This document shows positions 9,178 to 17,241 of a stretch of 64,000 nt of DNA, piece after piece. The position numbers were made by a program, and so were the translations under genes. The DNA lies in contig JADJEE010000012.1 in assembly GCA_016709225.1 (NCBI GenBank), forward strand, positions 3,391,501-3,455,500, in the 5' to 3' direction. This DNA is from Deltaproteobacteria bacterium. GTDB taxonomy: Bacteria > Myxococcota_A > Polyangia > Nannocystales > Nannocystaceae. The stretch's first letter is position 1. Each line of letters opens with the position of its first letter. The notes beneath the pieces are model-generated. The model had not been told where the DNA came from and did not search any database. It saw nothing but the letters and a program-made list of their open reading frames with translations.

Positions 9178-10210
9178 CGAAGGACCGGCCCTCGGCGGCG
9201 AGGCGGATCGCGAGCTCGCGGCGACTCTCGCCGACGACGATCATCTCGCACGGCCGGCCGGTGGTGCAGGCGCAGCTGAGCTCCTCGACGTGGAGGCGGC
9301 GCTGCGCGAGGTGGTTGAGGACGCCCTCGAGCATGCCCGCGAGCAGGTGGCAACACCGGTCATGGCGGCCCGGGCGGCCGACGAGCGCGCTGGACTCGAC
9401 CTCGAGGCGGAGCACGCCGCGGGCCGACTCGGCGAGGTCGAATGCGACGACGCCCCAGCCCTGATCGCGCAGGAGGTCCGAGACCATCTCGACGACCTCG
9501 CGCATCGGTCGATCGCCCAGCGGAATCTCGTCCTCGCCGGAGGTCTCCAGCTCGATGACGAGGCGACGACCCGCGGCGAGGCCCCAGTCGTGGGCGATCA
9601 TCCGCCATTGCGCCGAGGACTGCCTTTCGAACGTGCTCGCGAGCAGCTCGAACAGCACCACCGGCGTGGACAGGACGCGTTCGGCGTAGCGGTTGCGCAG
9701 GATGCCGCGCGCGGCCTCGTCGACGACCAGATCGCTCTGCCGCGGCGCCGGCTCGCGCGCCTCGGGCCCGGTGCGCTCGGGGAGGAACTGCCGGCGGTTG
9801 ATGAGCAGGTACAGCCGCGGTGCCCCGGTCGCGCGGACGATCTCGACGTCCACGTTCTGCGCGCCGAACTTGAAGTCGAACACGTAGGCGAAGCGCACGC
9901 TCGTGCCGCCCGTGGTGCCCTCGGCGAGCGCCCGGAAGCGGCCGTGGAACTCCTCGGTGTTCGCGCACGGCGCGACGTCGGTGAAGAAGTTCCGCCCGAC
10001 CACCGTGCTCGGATCGAGCCGAGCGAGGCGACCCTCGGCGAGGTTGTAGCGGAGGATGAGCCCGTCGCGCGCGAGGCAGACCACGCCGAAGGGCAGCTCG
10101 TCGAGCGCCGCGTCGTCGAGGTTGTCGACGGTGGTCGGATCGAACGCCGCGAATGACCGTGGCGGTCCGGTTCGGGCGGTGACGGAGGGTGGTGGCGGGA
10201 TTGGGCTCAT
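9125..10210 (-). CDS. PYP-type photosensory PAS protein fused to a V4R domain
   Basis: 361 aa from the ATG at 10210. Residues ~36-140 match photoactive yellow protein: ILRYNLAEG places Tyr55 and Glu59 where PYP has Tyr42 and Glu46, and NFFTDVAPC places Cys82 at the p-coumarate-linking Cys69 position. PYP Thr50 is Ala here, so the spectrum may differ. Residues ~165-340 are a V4R (4-vinyl-reductase-like) domain with Cys clusters CCHLL and CACTTGRPC, a fold used elsewhere to bind small ligands and signal. The predicted role is blue-light sensing with output through V4R. No tyrosine ammonia lyase or coumarate ligase for chromophore supply is in the window. The gene directly follows, and overlaps, a Ser/Thr kinase frame. 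Confidence 0.85.
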   Translation of the reverse strand: MSPIPPPPSVTARTGPPRSFAAFDPTTVDNLDDAALDELPFGVVCLARDGLILRYNLAEGRLARLDPSTVVGRNFFTDVAPCANTEEFHGRFRALAEGTTGGTSVRFAYVFDFKFGAQNVDVEIVRATGAPRLYLLINRRQFLPERTGPEAREPAPRQSDLVVDEAARGILRNRYAERVLSTPVVLFELLASTFERQSSAQWRMIAHDWGLAAGRRLVIELETSGEDEIPLGDRPMREVVEMVSDLLRDQGWGVVAFDLAESARGVLRLEVESSALVGRPGRHDRCCHLLAGMLEGVLNHLAQRRLHVEELSCACTTGRPCEMIVVGESRRELAIRLAAEGRSFDDVVAALEAGRADESGG

Positions 10211-11135
10211 GGATCGAACATGGGGTTGCGGGGCCGCGGGAGCGCAGCCACGCGGCCAGGGTGACGCGCAGCTCGTGGAGGTCGGCGTATCGCTCGGCCG
10301 GGAGCTTGCGGGTGCCGCGGGCGAGGATCGCGAACAGGCGCGGATCCATCTCGACGTCACGCGGGTAGGGCAGGGCGGCGGTGCGGATGGCCTGGAACAG
10401 CGCGGGCAGGGAGTCGCCCGCGAACGGCGGTCGACCGGTGACGAGGCTGTAGATCGACACGCACGCCGACCACTGATCGGATGCTGGTCCGACCACGCCC
10501 TCGACGATGTGCTCGGGCGCCATGAAGTCGGGCGTGCCCGCGAGCGTGCCGGTCTGCGCGACCCCGGGCTCGAACACGTGCGACAGGCCGAAATCGAGCA
10601 GCACCGCCCGCTCGACGCCGGTGTCGTCGACGCCGAGCAGCATGTTCTCGGGCTTGATGTCGCCATGCACGATGCCGTGGCGGTGCACCGCTTCGAGGCC
10701 CGACAGCACGCCGAGCATGAGCCGCACGGCGCGGTCCTGATCGAGCGGTCCGTCCGCGGCGACGCGGCGGGCGAGATCATCCCCCTCGAGCAGCTCCATC
10801 ACGAGGTACGGCGCGCCACGATCGTCGACGACGACGTCGTGCACCTGCACGATGGCGGGGTGACGGATGCGCGCGATGGCCCGCGCCTCGCGGATGAGGC
10901 GATCGTTCGACTCGGGGTGATCGCTGCGCATCCGTTTGATGGCGACCACGCGGTCGAGCCCGAGGTGACGCGCGCGCCACACCTCGCCCATGCCGCCGAC
11001 CCCGAGGCGATCGAGCAGTCGGTAGCCCCGCTCGAGCAGGCGATCGGCGTCGACCCACGCGACCTCCGCGGGCGGGGCCCGTCGTTCGGGGCTCGCACCG
11101 AACCCCCGAAGCGTGTCGCGTCGTTCAGTGCCCAT
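9360..11135 (-). CDS. Ser/Thr protein kinase whose frame runs into the PYP gene
   Basis: ATG at 11135. A Hanks kinase domain fills about residues 40-305: GVGGMGEVW, Lys in VAIKRM, HGDIKPEN (Gly in place of the HRD Arg), DFG and APE. Protein-like sequence stops near residue 305 (AWLRSRG, about 10225). The frame stays open for another ~285 codons to 9360, but there it only shadows the PYP/V4R gene, so the true product is probably about 305-310 aa, or a kinase-PYP-V4R fusion through a frame change. In the third frame a TGA at 10207-10209 overlaps the PYP ATG as ATGA, which a one-base indel in the C/G runs at about 10222-10240 would make the kinase stop. No transmembrane helix is seen. Confidence 0.75.
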   Translation of the reverse strand: MGTERRDTLRGFGASPERRAPPAEVAWVDADRLLERGYRLLDRLGVGGMGEVWRARHLGLDRVVAIKRMRSDHPESNDRLIREARAIARIRHPAIVQVHDVVVDDRGAPYLVMELLEGDDLARRVAADGPLDQDRAVRLMLGVLSGLEAVHRHGIVHGDIKPENMLLGVDDTGVERAVLLDFGLSHVFEPGVAQTGTLAGTPDFMAPEHIVEGVVGPASDQWSACVSIYSLVTGRPPFAGDSLPALFQAIRTAALPYPRDVEMDPRLFAILARGTRKLPAERYADLHELRVTLAAWLRSRGPATPCSIHEPNPATTLRHRPNRTATVIRGVRSDHRRQPRRRGARRAALRRGLPRARRAHPPLQPRRGSPRSARSEHGGRAELLHRRRAVREHRGVPRPLPGARRGHHGRHERALRLRVRLQVRRAERGRRDRPRDRGTAAVPAHQPPAVPPRAHRARGARAGAAAERSGRRRGRARHPAQPLRRTRPVHAGGAVRAAREHVRKAVLGAMADDRPRLGPRRGSSPRHRAGDLRRGRDSAGRSTDARGRRDGLGPPARSGLGRRRIRPRRVGPRRAPPRGRVQRARRPPGPP

Positions 11136-11359
11136 GGTCGGAGCGCGGGTGCCGTGCACGTCGGGGCCCGATCGGGCGACCACACCACGGCACGCTCCTC
11201 CTAGCAGACGGCCGCTGCGCGGCAAGCCGAGGGCGGGGCGGCCGCGCTCGTCCTGCACGCGGGCCTGCGCTCGCCCATGCCCCTTGGCGCACCGATGACG
11301 CGGCACCCGACGGCACGAACGTGCGGCGATTTCCTCCGCCGCATCAAATTTATGCCAGA

Positions 11360-11385
11360 CCCCGGGGCTTGCGACAAGCCCGGGG
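11360..11385. promoter_or_regulatory. Hairpin in the leader of the flavin monooxygenase gene
   Basis: An inverted repeat (cccc-gggg-ctt / aag-ccc-gggg, five-base loop, one bulged base) lies 22 bp before the ATG at 11408. It follows an AT-rich patch (aaatttat, 11346-11353) that stands out in this GC-rich DNA and may be a promoter element. There is no U-run, so a leader structure or operator is more likely than a terminator. Function not known. Confidence 0.35.
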
Positions 11386-11407
11386 CGCTGCGGCAGCGTC
11401 GTCGACG

Positions 11408-12865
11408 ATGACGAACGCGACGATCGTGATCGCAGGTGCGGGCCCGACGGGCCTGATGTTGGCGGCGGAGCTGGCACTGGCGGGCGCCAAGGCCGTGCTG
11501 GTCGAGCCGCGCGCGACCCAGGACCTGCCCGGCCAGCGCGCCGGTGGGCTGCACGCGCGATCGATCGAGGTGCTCGATCAGCGTGGGGTCGTCGATCGCT
11601 TCCTCGCGCAGGGGAAGCCGGGACAGTTCGCCGGATACGCGATGATTCCGCTCGACCTCGCCGATCAGCCGACGCGTCACGGCTACGTGCTCGCGCTGCC
11701 GCAGGAGCCCATCGAGCGCACGTTGCTGGCCTGGGTCGAGCAGCTCGGCGTGACGGTGGTGCGCGGGGTCGAGGTCACCGACTTCGTGCAGGACGAGGCG
11801 GGCGTGGACGTGCGGCTGTCGAATGGTGCGTCGTTGCGTGCGGCGTTCCTGGTCGGCTGCGACGGTGGGCGCAGCGTGATCCGCAAGCGCGCGGGCATCG
11901 AGTTCGCCGGCGTCGATGCCTCCGTCAGCTACCTGATCGCCGAGGGCTCGATGACCACCGCGCCCCCGGTCGGCATCCGTCACGGTGCGCGCGGCGTGCA
12001 GGCGCTCGGCAAGATCGCCGACGATCGCATCCGCATGGTGCTCGCTGAGCCCGAGCTGCGCCACGGCGACGCGCCGAGCGTCGACGAGCTGCGCGCCGCG
12101 TTGGTCGCGATCTACGGCGACGACTTCGGACTGCACGACGTCACGTGGGCCTCGCGCTTCAGCGACATGGCGCGGCAGGCGGTGTCGTACCGCGCGGGCC
12201 GGGTGTTGCTCGCCGGCGATGCGGCGCACGTGCACTCGCCGACCGGTGGGCAGGGCTTGAACCTCGGCCTGCAGGACGCGGTGAACCTGGGCTGGAAGCT
12301 CGCGCTGGTCGTCGAGGGCACCGCACCAGAAGCCCTGCTCGACAGCTACCACGCCGAGCGACACCCGGTCGGAGCGCGGGTCATCGAGCACAACCTCGCG
12401 CAGACGGCCCTGCTGCGCGGTGACGATCGCACCGCCGCGCTGCGCCGCACGATGGCCGAGCTGCTCGCGACCGATGCGCTGCGGCTGCGCATGGGCGCGA
12501 TGATGGCGGGGCTCGACATCGCGTACCACGACGACGGCGAACACCCTCTGCTGGGGCGCCGCGTGCCGGACCTCGACTTGGTCACGGCCCACGGCGTGAC
12601 GCGGGTCTTCACGCTGCTGCACGACGCGCGCGGGCTGCTGCTCGACTTCGGCGGCGAGCTCGATGCGACACCGTGGGCCGATCGCGTGCGCCGGGTCGAG
12701 GCCCGACACGACGGCGCCTGGGTGCTGCCGGTCGTCGGCGCGGTCGCGCAGCCCCAAGCGGTGCTGGTCAGGCCCGACGGTCACGTCGCGTGGGTCGGTG
12801 ACGGCTCCGACGATGGCCTGCGCGCAGCGCTGACGAGGTGGTTCGGCGCCCGCGGTCTGGGGTAG
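11408..12865 (+). CDS. FAD-dependent aromatic-type monooxygenase (rifampicin-monooxygenase-like)
   Basis: 485 aa from the ATG at 11408. Class A flavoprotein hydroxylase: N-terminal dinucleotide fold (IVIAGAGPTGLMLA), the DG motif (GCDGGRSVIRKRAGI) and the GD motif (VLLAGDAAHVHSPTGGQGLN), then a C-terminal thioredoxin-like tail as in phenol hydroxylase, TetX and Rox-like enzymes. It uses NAD(P)H and O2 to hydroxylate an aromatic or polyketide substrate. The layout is closest to the enzymes that inactivate rifampicin or act in polyketide tailoring, but the substrate cannot be read from sequence. It stands alone, divergent from the PYP-linked kinase with 272 bp between them. Confidence 0.85.
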   Translation: MTNATIVIAGAGPTGLMLAAELALAGAKAVLVEPRATQDLPGQRAGGLHARSIEVLDQRGVVDRFLAQGKPGQFAGYAMIPLDLADQPTRHGYVLALPQEPIERTLLAWVEQLGVTVVRGVEVTDFVQDEAGVDVRLSNGASLRAAFLVGCDGGRSVIRKRAGIEFAGVDASVSYLIAEGSMTTAPPVGIRHGARGVQALGKIADDRIRMVLAEPELRHGDAPSVDELRAALVAIYGDDFGLHDVTWASRFSDMARQAVSYRAGRVLLAGDAAHVHSPTGGQGLNLGLQDAVNLGWKLALVVEGTAPEALLDSYHAERHPVGARVIEHNLAQTALLRGDDRTAALRRTMAELLATDALRLRMGAMMAGLDIAYHDDGEHPLLGRRVPDLDLVTAHGVTRVFTLLHDARGLLLDFGGELDATPWADRVRRVEARHDGAWVLPVVGAVAQPQAVLVRPDGHVAWVGDGSDDGLRAALTRWFGARGLG

Positions 12866-12964
12866 CGTCCGCGCGATGATCGACCTGCTCGAGCCCTACT
12901 TCCCACGCCATGACGACCGCCGCACGCCGTGAGGTGATGTTGGTACCGTAGACGCCGGGCCACG

Positions 12965-15703
12965 ATGACCGACTCCCGCGACGACACCCTGCTCGGCTCG
13001 CGCGTGTCGGCCACCGATCGCCACCGCGAGGCCGTGGTCGTGCCCGCACGCGGCACCGAGATCGGCCGCTTCCTCGTGACCGCCGAGCTCGGTCGCGGTG
13101 CAATGGGCTCGGTGCACGTCGCCTACGACGCGGATCTCGATCGTCGCGTCGCGATCAAGGTGCTGTACGAGTCGCTCGGCCCCACCCCCGCGCGACGGCG
13201 GGAGCTACTCGGCGAGGCGCAGTCGCTGGCGCGCATCCAGCATCCCAACGTGGTCGCAGTGCACGACGTCGGGGTCTGGCAGGATCACGTCTACCTCGCG
13301 ATGGAGTACGTCGAGGGCGAGACGCTCGCCGCTTGGCAACGCGCGCGCTCGCCCTCGCTGCGCGCGTTGGTGGAGGTCTTCATCGCCGCCGCCGAGGGCC
13401 TCGCAGCAGCGCACGAGGCCGGCGTGGTGCACCGCGACTTCAAGCCCAGCAACGTCTTGGTGGGCCCCAACGGGCGCGTCGTCGTGGTCGACTTCGGCCT
13501 CGCGATCGCGCGCGGTAGCGACGAGGGTTCGGCTGTGCGGCGTTCGATCGCGGCGCCCGCGGGCACGCCCGCGTACATGTCACCCGAGCAGTACGCCGGC
13601 GGCGCGCTCGATGGACGCAGCGATCAGTTCTCCTTCTGCGTGGCGTTGTTCGAGGCGGTCGCCGGCGCTCGACCGTTCCATGGCGACTCGGTCGCCGCGC
13701 TCGCGGCCGCGATCACGGGCGGCGTCCCGGATCGGGCGCGCGTCGATGCGATCCCGAGGCGGCTGCGTGCGATCCTGCTGCGCGGGTTGTCACCGTCGGC
13801 CGCCGACCGCTTCCCCGCGATGCGGAGCCTGGTGGCGGCGTTGCGCGGCGCCGTGCGGCCGCGGTGGCCGGGGCGCCTCGCGGTGGTGGGCACCGCCGCG
13901 CTCGCGGCGACGCTCGGCGGTCTCGCCTACCGCGGCCCGACGCCGGCGGGTCGCTGTGTCCCGGGGGCCGAGGCGATCGAGGCGGTGTGGCCGGCGCATG
14001 TGCGCGCGGCCCAGCTCGTCGTCTCGCAGGACGCCGGTGCGGCGTGGCTCGCCGAGCGCAACGACTACCTCCGCGGCGCGCTCGATCGCTACCTCGCGCG
14101 CTGGGCCGAGCTGCACGACGCGACGTGTGTGCCCGAGGGGCCGAGCGCCGCCGAGCCGCTCGCGCGCGAGCGGGCGTCGTGCCTCGACAACCGCTTCGCG
14201 GCCGCCCGCGGGCTCATCCAGTTGCTCGCGCGCGACGGCGTCGAGGCAACGCGCCTCGACGCGCTGCTCGGCACCTTGCCCGATCTCGACGAGTGCGCCG
14301 GCGACTACCCGGGCGCCGCGATGCGCGTGCCGGAGGACCCGGATCTCGCCCGTGAGGTCGCAGAGCTCAGTGAGCAGATCGTGCACGCGAGCATGGTGCG
14401 CCGCATGCACGACGCGACCGGTAGTCTCGAAGAAGTCGCCGCGCTGCGCCGCGCCGCGTACGCCACCGGGTTCGCGCCCATCGAGCTGCGCGCCGAGCTC
14501 GAGTACATCGCGGTGCTGGCCGCGCTCGATCGCAGCGCCGAGGCCGAGGCGGCCCTCGACGACCTCATCGCGCGTGCGCTCGAGCTGGGTGAAGACAGCC
14601 TGGCGGTCCGCGCCATCAACCGTGCACTGCTGGTGATGCAGCAGCGCAGAGACGTCGGCCCGGCGGAGGTGCGGCGCTGGAACGCGGCCGCGCTTGGCCT
14701 CTTGCACCGCATCGGCGATCCCCCGAGTCTGCTCGGCGACATCCACAACAACACCTGCCTGTTGCTCACCGATCTCGCGCAGCTCGAGGCGGCGCTGGCG
14801 AGCTGTGAGCGCGCGGAGGCGGCGTACCGCCAAGTCGAAGGCCCTCAGGTGTCGACGGTCGCGGCACGTATGAACCGTGCGAACGCTCTGATCTTGCTCG
14901 GTCGCCTCGAAGAGGCCGAGCGCGTGACCGCCGAGGCGAGCGCTGACTACGATGCTGCGGTGGGGCGTTCCCATATCGATGCCATCCGGGCGGTGGTGTA
15001 TCGCTCGATGGTCGCGTCGCGCCGCGAAGATCGGCGCTCGGCGCTGCAGCTCGCCGCCGACGCGCTCGACCGCGTCCGCGCGGCCGGCTTGACCGGCGCG
15101 TTGGCGATCTCGACGCGCCTGCACTACGCGGCCGTCGCCGCGGCGCTAGGGCAGCTCGGCAGTGCACGCGAAGTGCTCGACGAGGCCCGCGCCGACCCCC
15201 GGGCTGCGGGCGTGGCCGCCGATCTTGCGATCGTGGCAATGCAGATCGAGCTCCACGCTGCGCAGCCGCTCGCAGCGCTCGCGATCGGCAACGCGGCGCT
15301 CGGTGATCCAGCCACCAATCCCCGCTGGGCCAAGCTGCAGGTGCTCCGGGGCACCGCGTCGTTGATGGCTCACGATGCCGCCGGTGCACTCGCGGCGTTC
15401 GAGGCCGCGCAGTCCAGGGGCGAGCCCGATCTCGGTTCGATCGAGCTGCCTGCGCTCGCGACCATCGCAGCGATCGAGAGCGGCGTCGCGGCGGCGCAGC
15501 TGAAGTGGTCGACGATATTCTGGGCGCAGATCGCCCGTCACGGCGAGTCGCATGCGTCCGAGATGGTGCGAGCGATGGCGCGCGGGCACTCGCCGGAGTC
15601 GCTCGCGATCGTTCGTCGCGAGCGCGACCTGCTCGCGGCCGCATCCCACCCCGGCTATCCGTGGGTGCAGATCGCGGACGGCTGGCTGCATCGCGAAGAG
15701 TAG
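12965..15703 (+). CDS. Ser/Thr protein kinase with TPR tail
   Basis: 912 aa from the ATG at 12965. Kinase domain at about 35-295: GRGAMGSV (43-50), Lys65 in VAIK, HRDFKPSN from 156, and DFG at 176-178 followed by SPE in place of APE. A transmembrane helix at about 303-322 separates it from an extracytoplasmic helical region of nearly 600 residues with degenerate TPRs. The catalytic set is complete. It is a paralogue of the kinases at 3658, 19194 and 26138. A TACCGT hexamer at 12944-12949 is a candidate -10 element. It is preceded by the flavin monooxygenase on the same strand but is probably independently transcribed (99 bp gap). Confidence 0.93.
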   Translation: MTDSRDDTLLGSRVSATDRHREAVVVPARGTEIGRFLVTAELGRGAMGSVHVAYDADLDRRVAIKVLYESLGPTPARRRELLGEAQSLARIQHPNVVAVHDVGVWQDHVYLAMEYVEGETLAAWQRARSPSLRALVEVFIAAAEGLAAAHEAGVVHRDFKPSNVLVGPNGRVVVVDFGLAIARGSDEGSAVRRSIAAPAGTPAYMSPEQYAGGALDGRSDQFSFCVALFEAVAGARPFHGDSVAALAAAITGGVPDRARVDAIPRRLRAILLRGLSPSAADRFPAMRSLVAALRGAVRPRWPGRLAVVGTAALAATLGGLAYRGPTPAGRCVPGAEAIEAVWPAHVRAAQLVVSQDAGAAWLAERNDYLRGALDRYLARWAELHDATCVPEGPSAAEPLARERASCLDNRFAAARGLIQLLARDGVEATRLDALLGTLPDLDECAGDYPGAAMRVPEDPDLAREVAELSEQIVHASMVRRMHDATGSLEEVAALRRAAYATGFAPIELRAELEYIAVLAALDRSAEAEAALDDLIARALELGEDSLAVRAINRALLVMQQRRDVGPAEVRRWNAAALGLLHRIGDPPSLLGDIHNNTCLLLTDLAQLEAALASCERAEAAYRQVEGPQVSTVAARMNRANALILLGRLEEAERVTAEASADYDAAVGRSHIDAIRAVVYRSMVASRREDRRSALQLAADALDRVRAAGLTGALAISTRLHYAAVAAALGQLGSAREVLDEARADPRAAGVAADLAIVAMQIELHAAQPLAALAIGNAALGDPATNPRWAKLQVLRGTASLMAHDAAGALAAFEAAQSRGEPDLGSIELPALATIAAIESGVAAAQLKWSTIFWAQIARHGESHASEMVRAMARGHSPESLAIVRRERDLLAAASHPGYPWVQIADGWLHREE

Positions 15704-15786
15704 TCGACCTGCGGTCGCCGCAGGCCGGCGCGAATCGGGAGAACTGCCGATGGTGCGCCGCGGTGGCCACCGGCTACGGTGGCGAC

Positions 15787-17238
15787 ATGCGGACAACACG
15801 TGCGTGCGTCGCCCTGCTGACCTCGGCCCTCGGCGCGTTCGCCTGCGCCACAGCGCCCGCCGATGGCTCCGATGCCGACAGCAGCACGTCGCACCACGGT
15901 GACGACGCGTCCTCGACCGCGAGCGCGACGGTGGGTAGCGGCGTCAGCTTCAGTGCCAGCGACGACGACGCCACCGCTGGGAGCTCGGCCAGCAGCGACG
16001 GCGCCAGCGACAGCGGCACCACCGACCCCACCGGCGATCCAGACCCCGATCCGTCGAGCGACTGCGCGCCGCTGCCGGCCCCGGAGGGCGCCGTCGTGAT
16101 GGTGTCGCCGTCCGACGACCTCGCGGCGGCGATCGCCGCGGCACCGAGTGGGACCACCTTGGTGCTCGCCGACGGCACCTACGATGTCAGCGGCGCCAGC
16201 TACATCGTGTTCGCAGCCGACGGCGTGACGCTGCGCTCCGCCAGTGGCGATCCCGACGCCGTGATCATCGATGGCGGCTACGGCATCGGTGAGGTGTTCT
16301 CGATCGTCGCCGACGACGTCACCATCGCCGAGGTCACCATCCGCCGCGCCGTCAACCACCCCATCCACGTCACCGGCGGCGCCGACTCGAACACGCAGGG
16401 CACCGTGATCTACCGCGTGCACGTCGTCGATCCCGGTCAGCAGGCGATCAAGATCAACGCGAGCAACGGCTTCTACGCCGATGACGGCGTGGTCGCGTGC
16501 TCGAGCATCGAGATGACCGATGAAGGTCGGCCCCATGTCACGGACTGCTACACCGGTGGCATCGATGCCCACCTCGCGCGCGGCTGGGTCGTGCGCGACA
16601 ACACCATCCGTGGCTTCTGGTGCGATGCTGGCCTCTCGGAGCACGCGGTGCACGTGTGGAACTCCGGCCGCGACACCGTCGTCGAGCGCAACCTGATCGT
16701 CGACTGCGCCCGCGGGGTCGGCTTCGGGCTGGGCGAGAACGGCAACGGCACCAGCCGCGACTACGGCGACGACCCTTGCCCGGGCGTGCAGGGGTTCGTC
16801 GGGCACTACGGCGGCGTCATCCGGAACAACATGATCGTCGGCGCATCGCCGTCGTTGTTCGCGTCGCAGTTCGGCATGGATTCCGGGGTCGCGCTCGAGC
16901 AGGCCTGCGACGCCACGGTCGTGCACAACACCGTGGTCGCGCTGCAGCAGCCGTTCGTGAGCATGGAGTACCGCTTCGGCAACACCAGCGCGCAGATCGT
17001 GAACAACCTCGTGAGCCACTCGATCACCATGCGGGACGGTGGTGCGGCCACCCTCGACGGCAACCTCGAGCAGGCCGCGGTCTCGCAGTTCGTCGACGCC
17101 GCCGCCGGTGATCTCCACCTCGTGGCGGGCGCGCCGGCGATCGATGCGGGCGTCGCCGGAGCGGGGATCGCAGACGACTACGATCGCGACGTCCGCGACG
17201 GGGCGCCGGATGTCGGCGCCGACGAGTGGACGCCGTAG
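15787..17238 (+). CDS. Right-handed beta-helix lipoprotein (choice-of-anchor Q type)
   Basis: 483 aa from the ATG at 15787; a TACGGT hexamer at 15775-15780 precedes it. Signal peptide with lipobox-like GAFAC, then a ~75-residue Ser/Asp/Thr-rich spacer, then a parallel beta-helix: VTLRSASGDPDAVIIDGG, VTIAEVTIRRAVNHPIH, WVVRDNTIRGFW, VVERNLIVDC and VIRNNMIVG are successive coils. The C-terminus carries the PAIDAG...DVGADEW motif common in anchor-Q and pectate-lyase-like repeat proteins. It resembles polysaccharide lyases, but no catalytic residues can be named. A surface polysaccharide-binding or -cleaving role is likely. It converges on the carboxylesterase gene with three bases between. Confidence 0.8.
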   Translation: MRTTRACVALLTSALGAFACATAPADGSDADSSTSHHGDDASSTASATVGSGVSFSASDDDATAGSSASSDGASDSGTTDPTGDPDPDPSSDCAPLPAPEGAVVMVSPSDDLAAAIAAAPSGTTLVLADGTYDVSGASYIVFAADGVTLRSASGDPDAVIIDGGYGIGEVFSIVADDVTIAEVTIRRAVNHPIHVTGGADSNTQGTVIYRVHVVDPGQQAIKINASNGFYADDGVVACSSIEMTDEGRPHVTDCYTGGIDAHLARGWVVRDNTIRGFWCDAGLSEHAVHVWNSGRDTVVERNLIVDCARGVGFGLGENGNGTSRDYGDDPCPGVQGFVGHYGGVIRNNMIVGASPSLFASQFGMDSGVALEQACDATVVHNTVVALQQPFVSMEYRFGNTSAQIVNNLVSHSITMRDGGAATLDGNLEQAAVSQFVDAAAGDLHLVAGAPAIDAGVAGAGIADDYDRDVRDGAPDVGADEWTP

Positions 17239-17241
17239 CGA

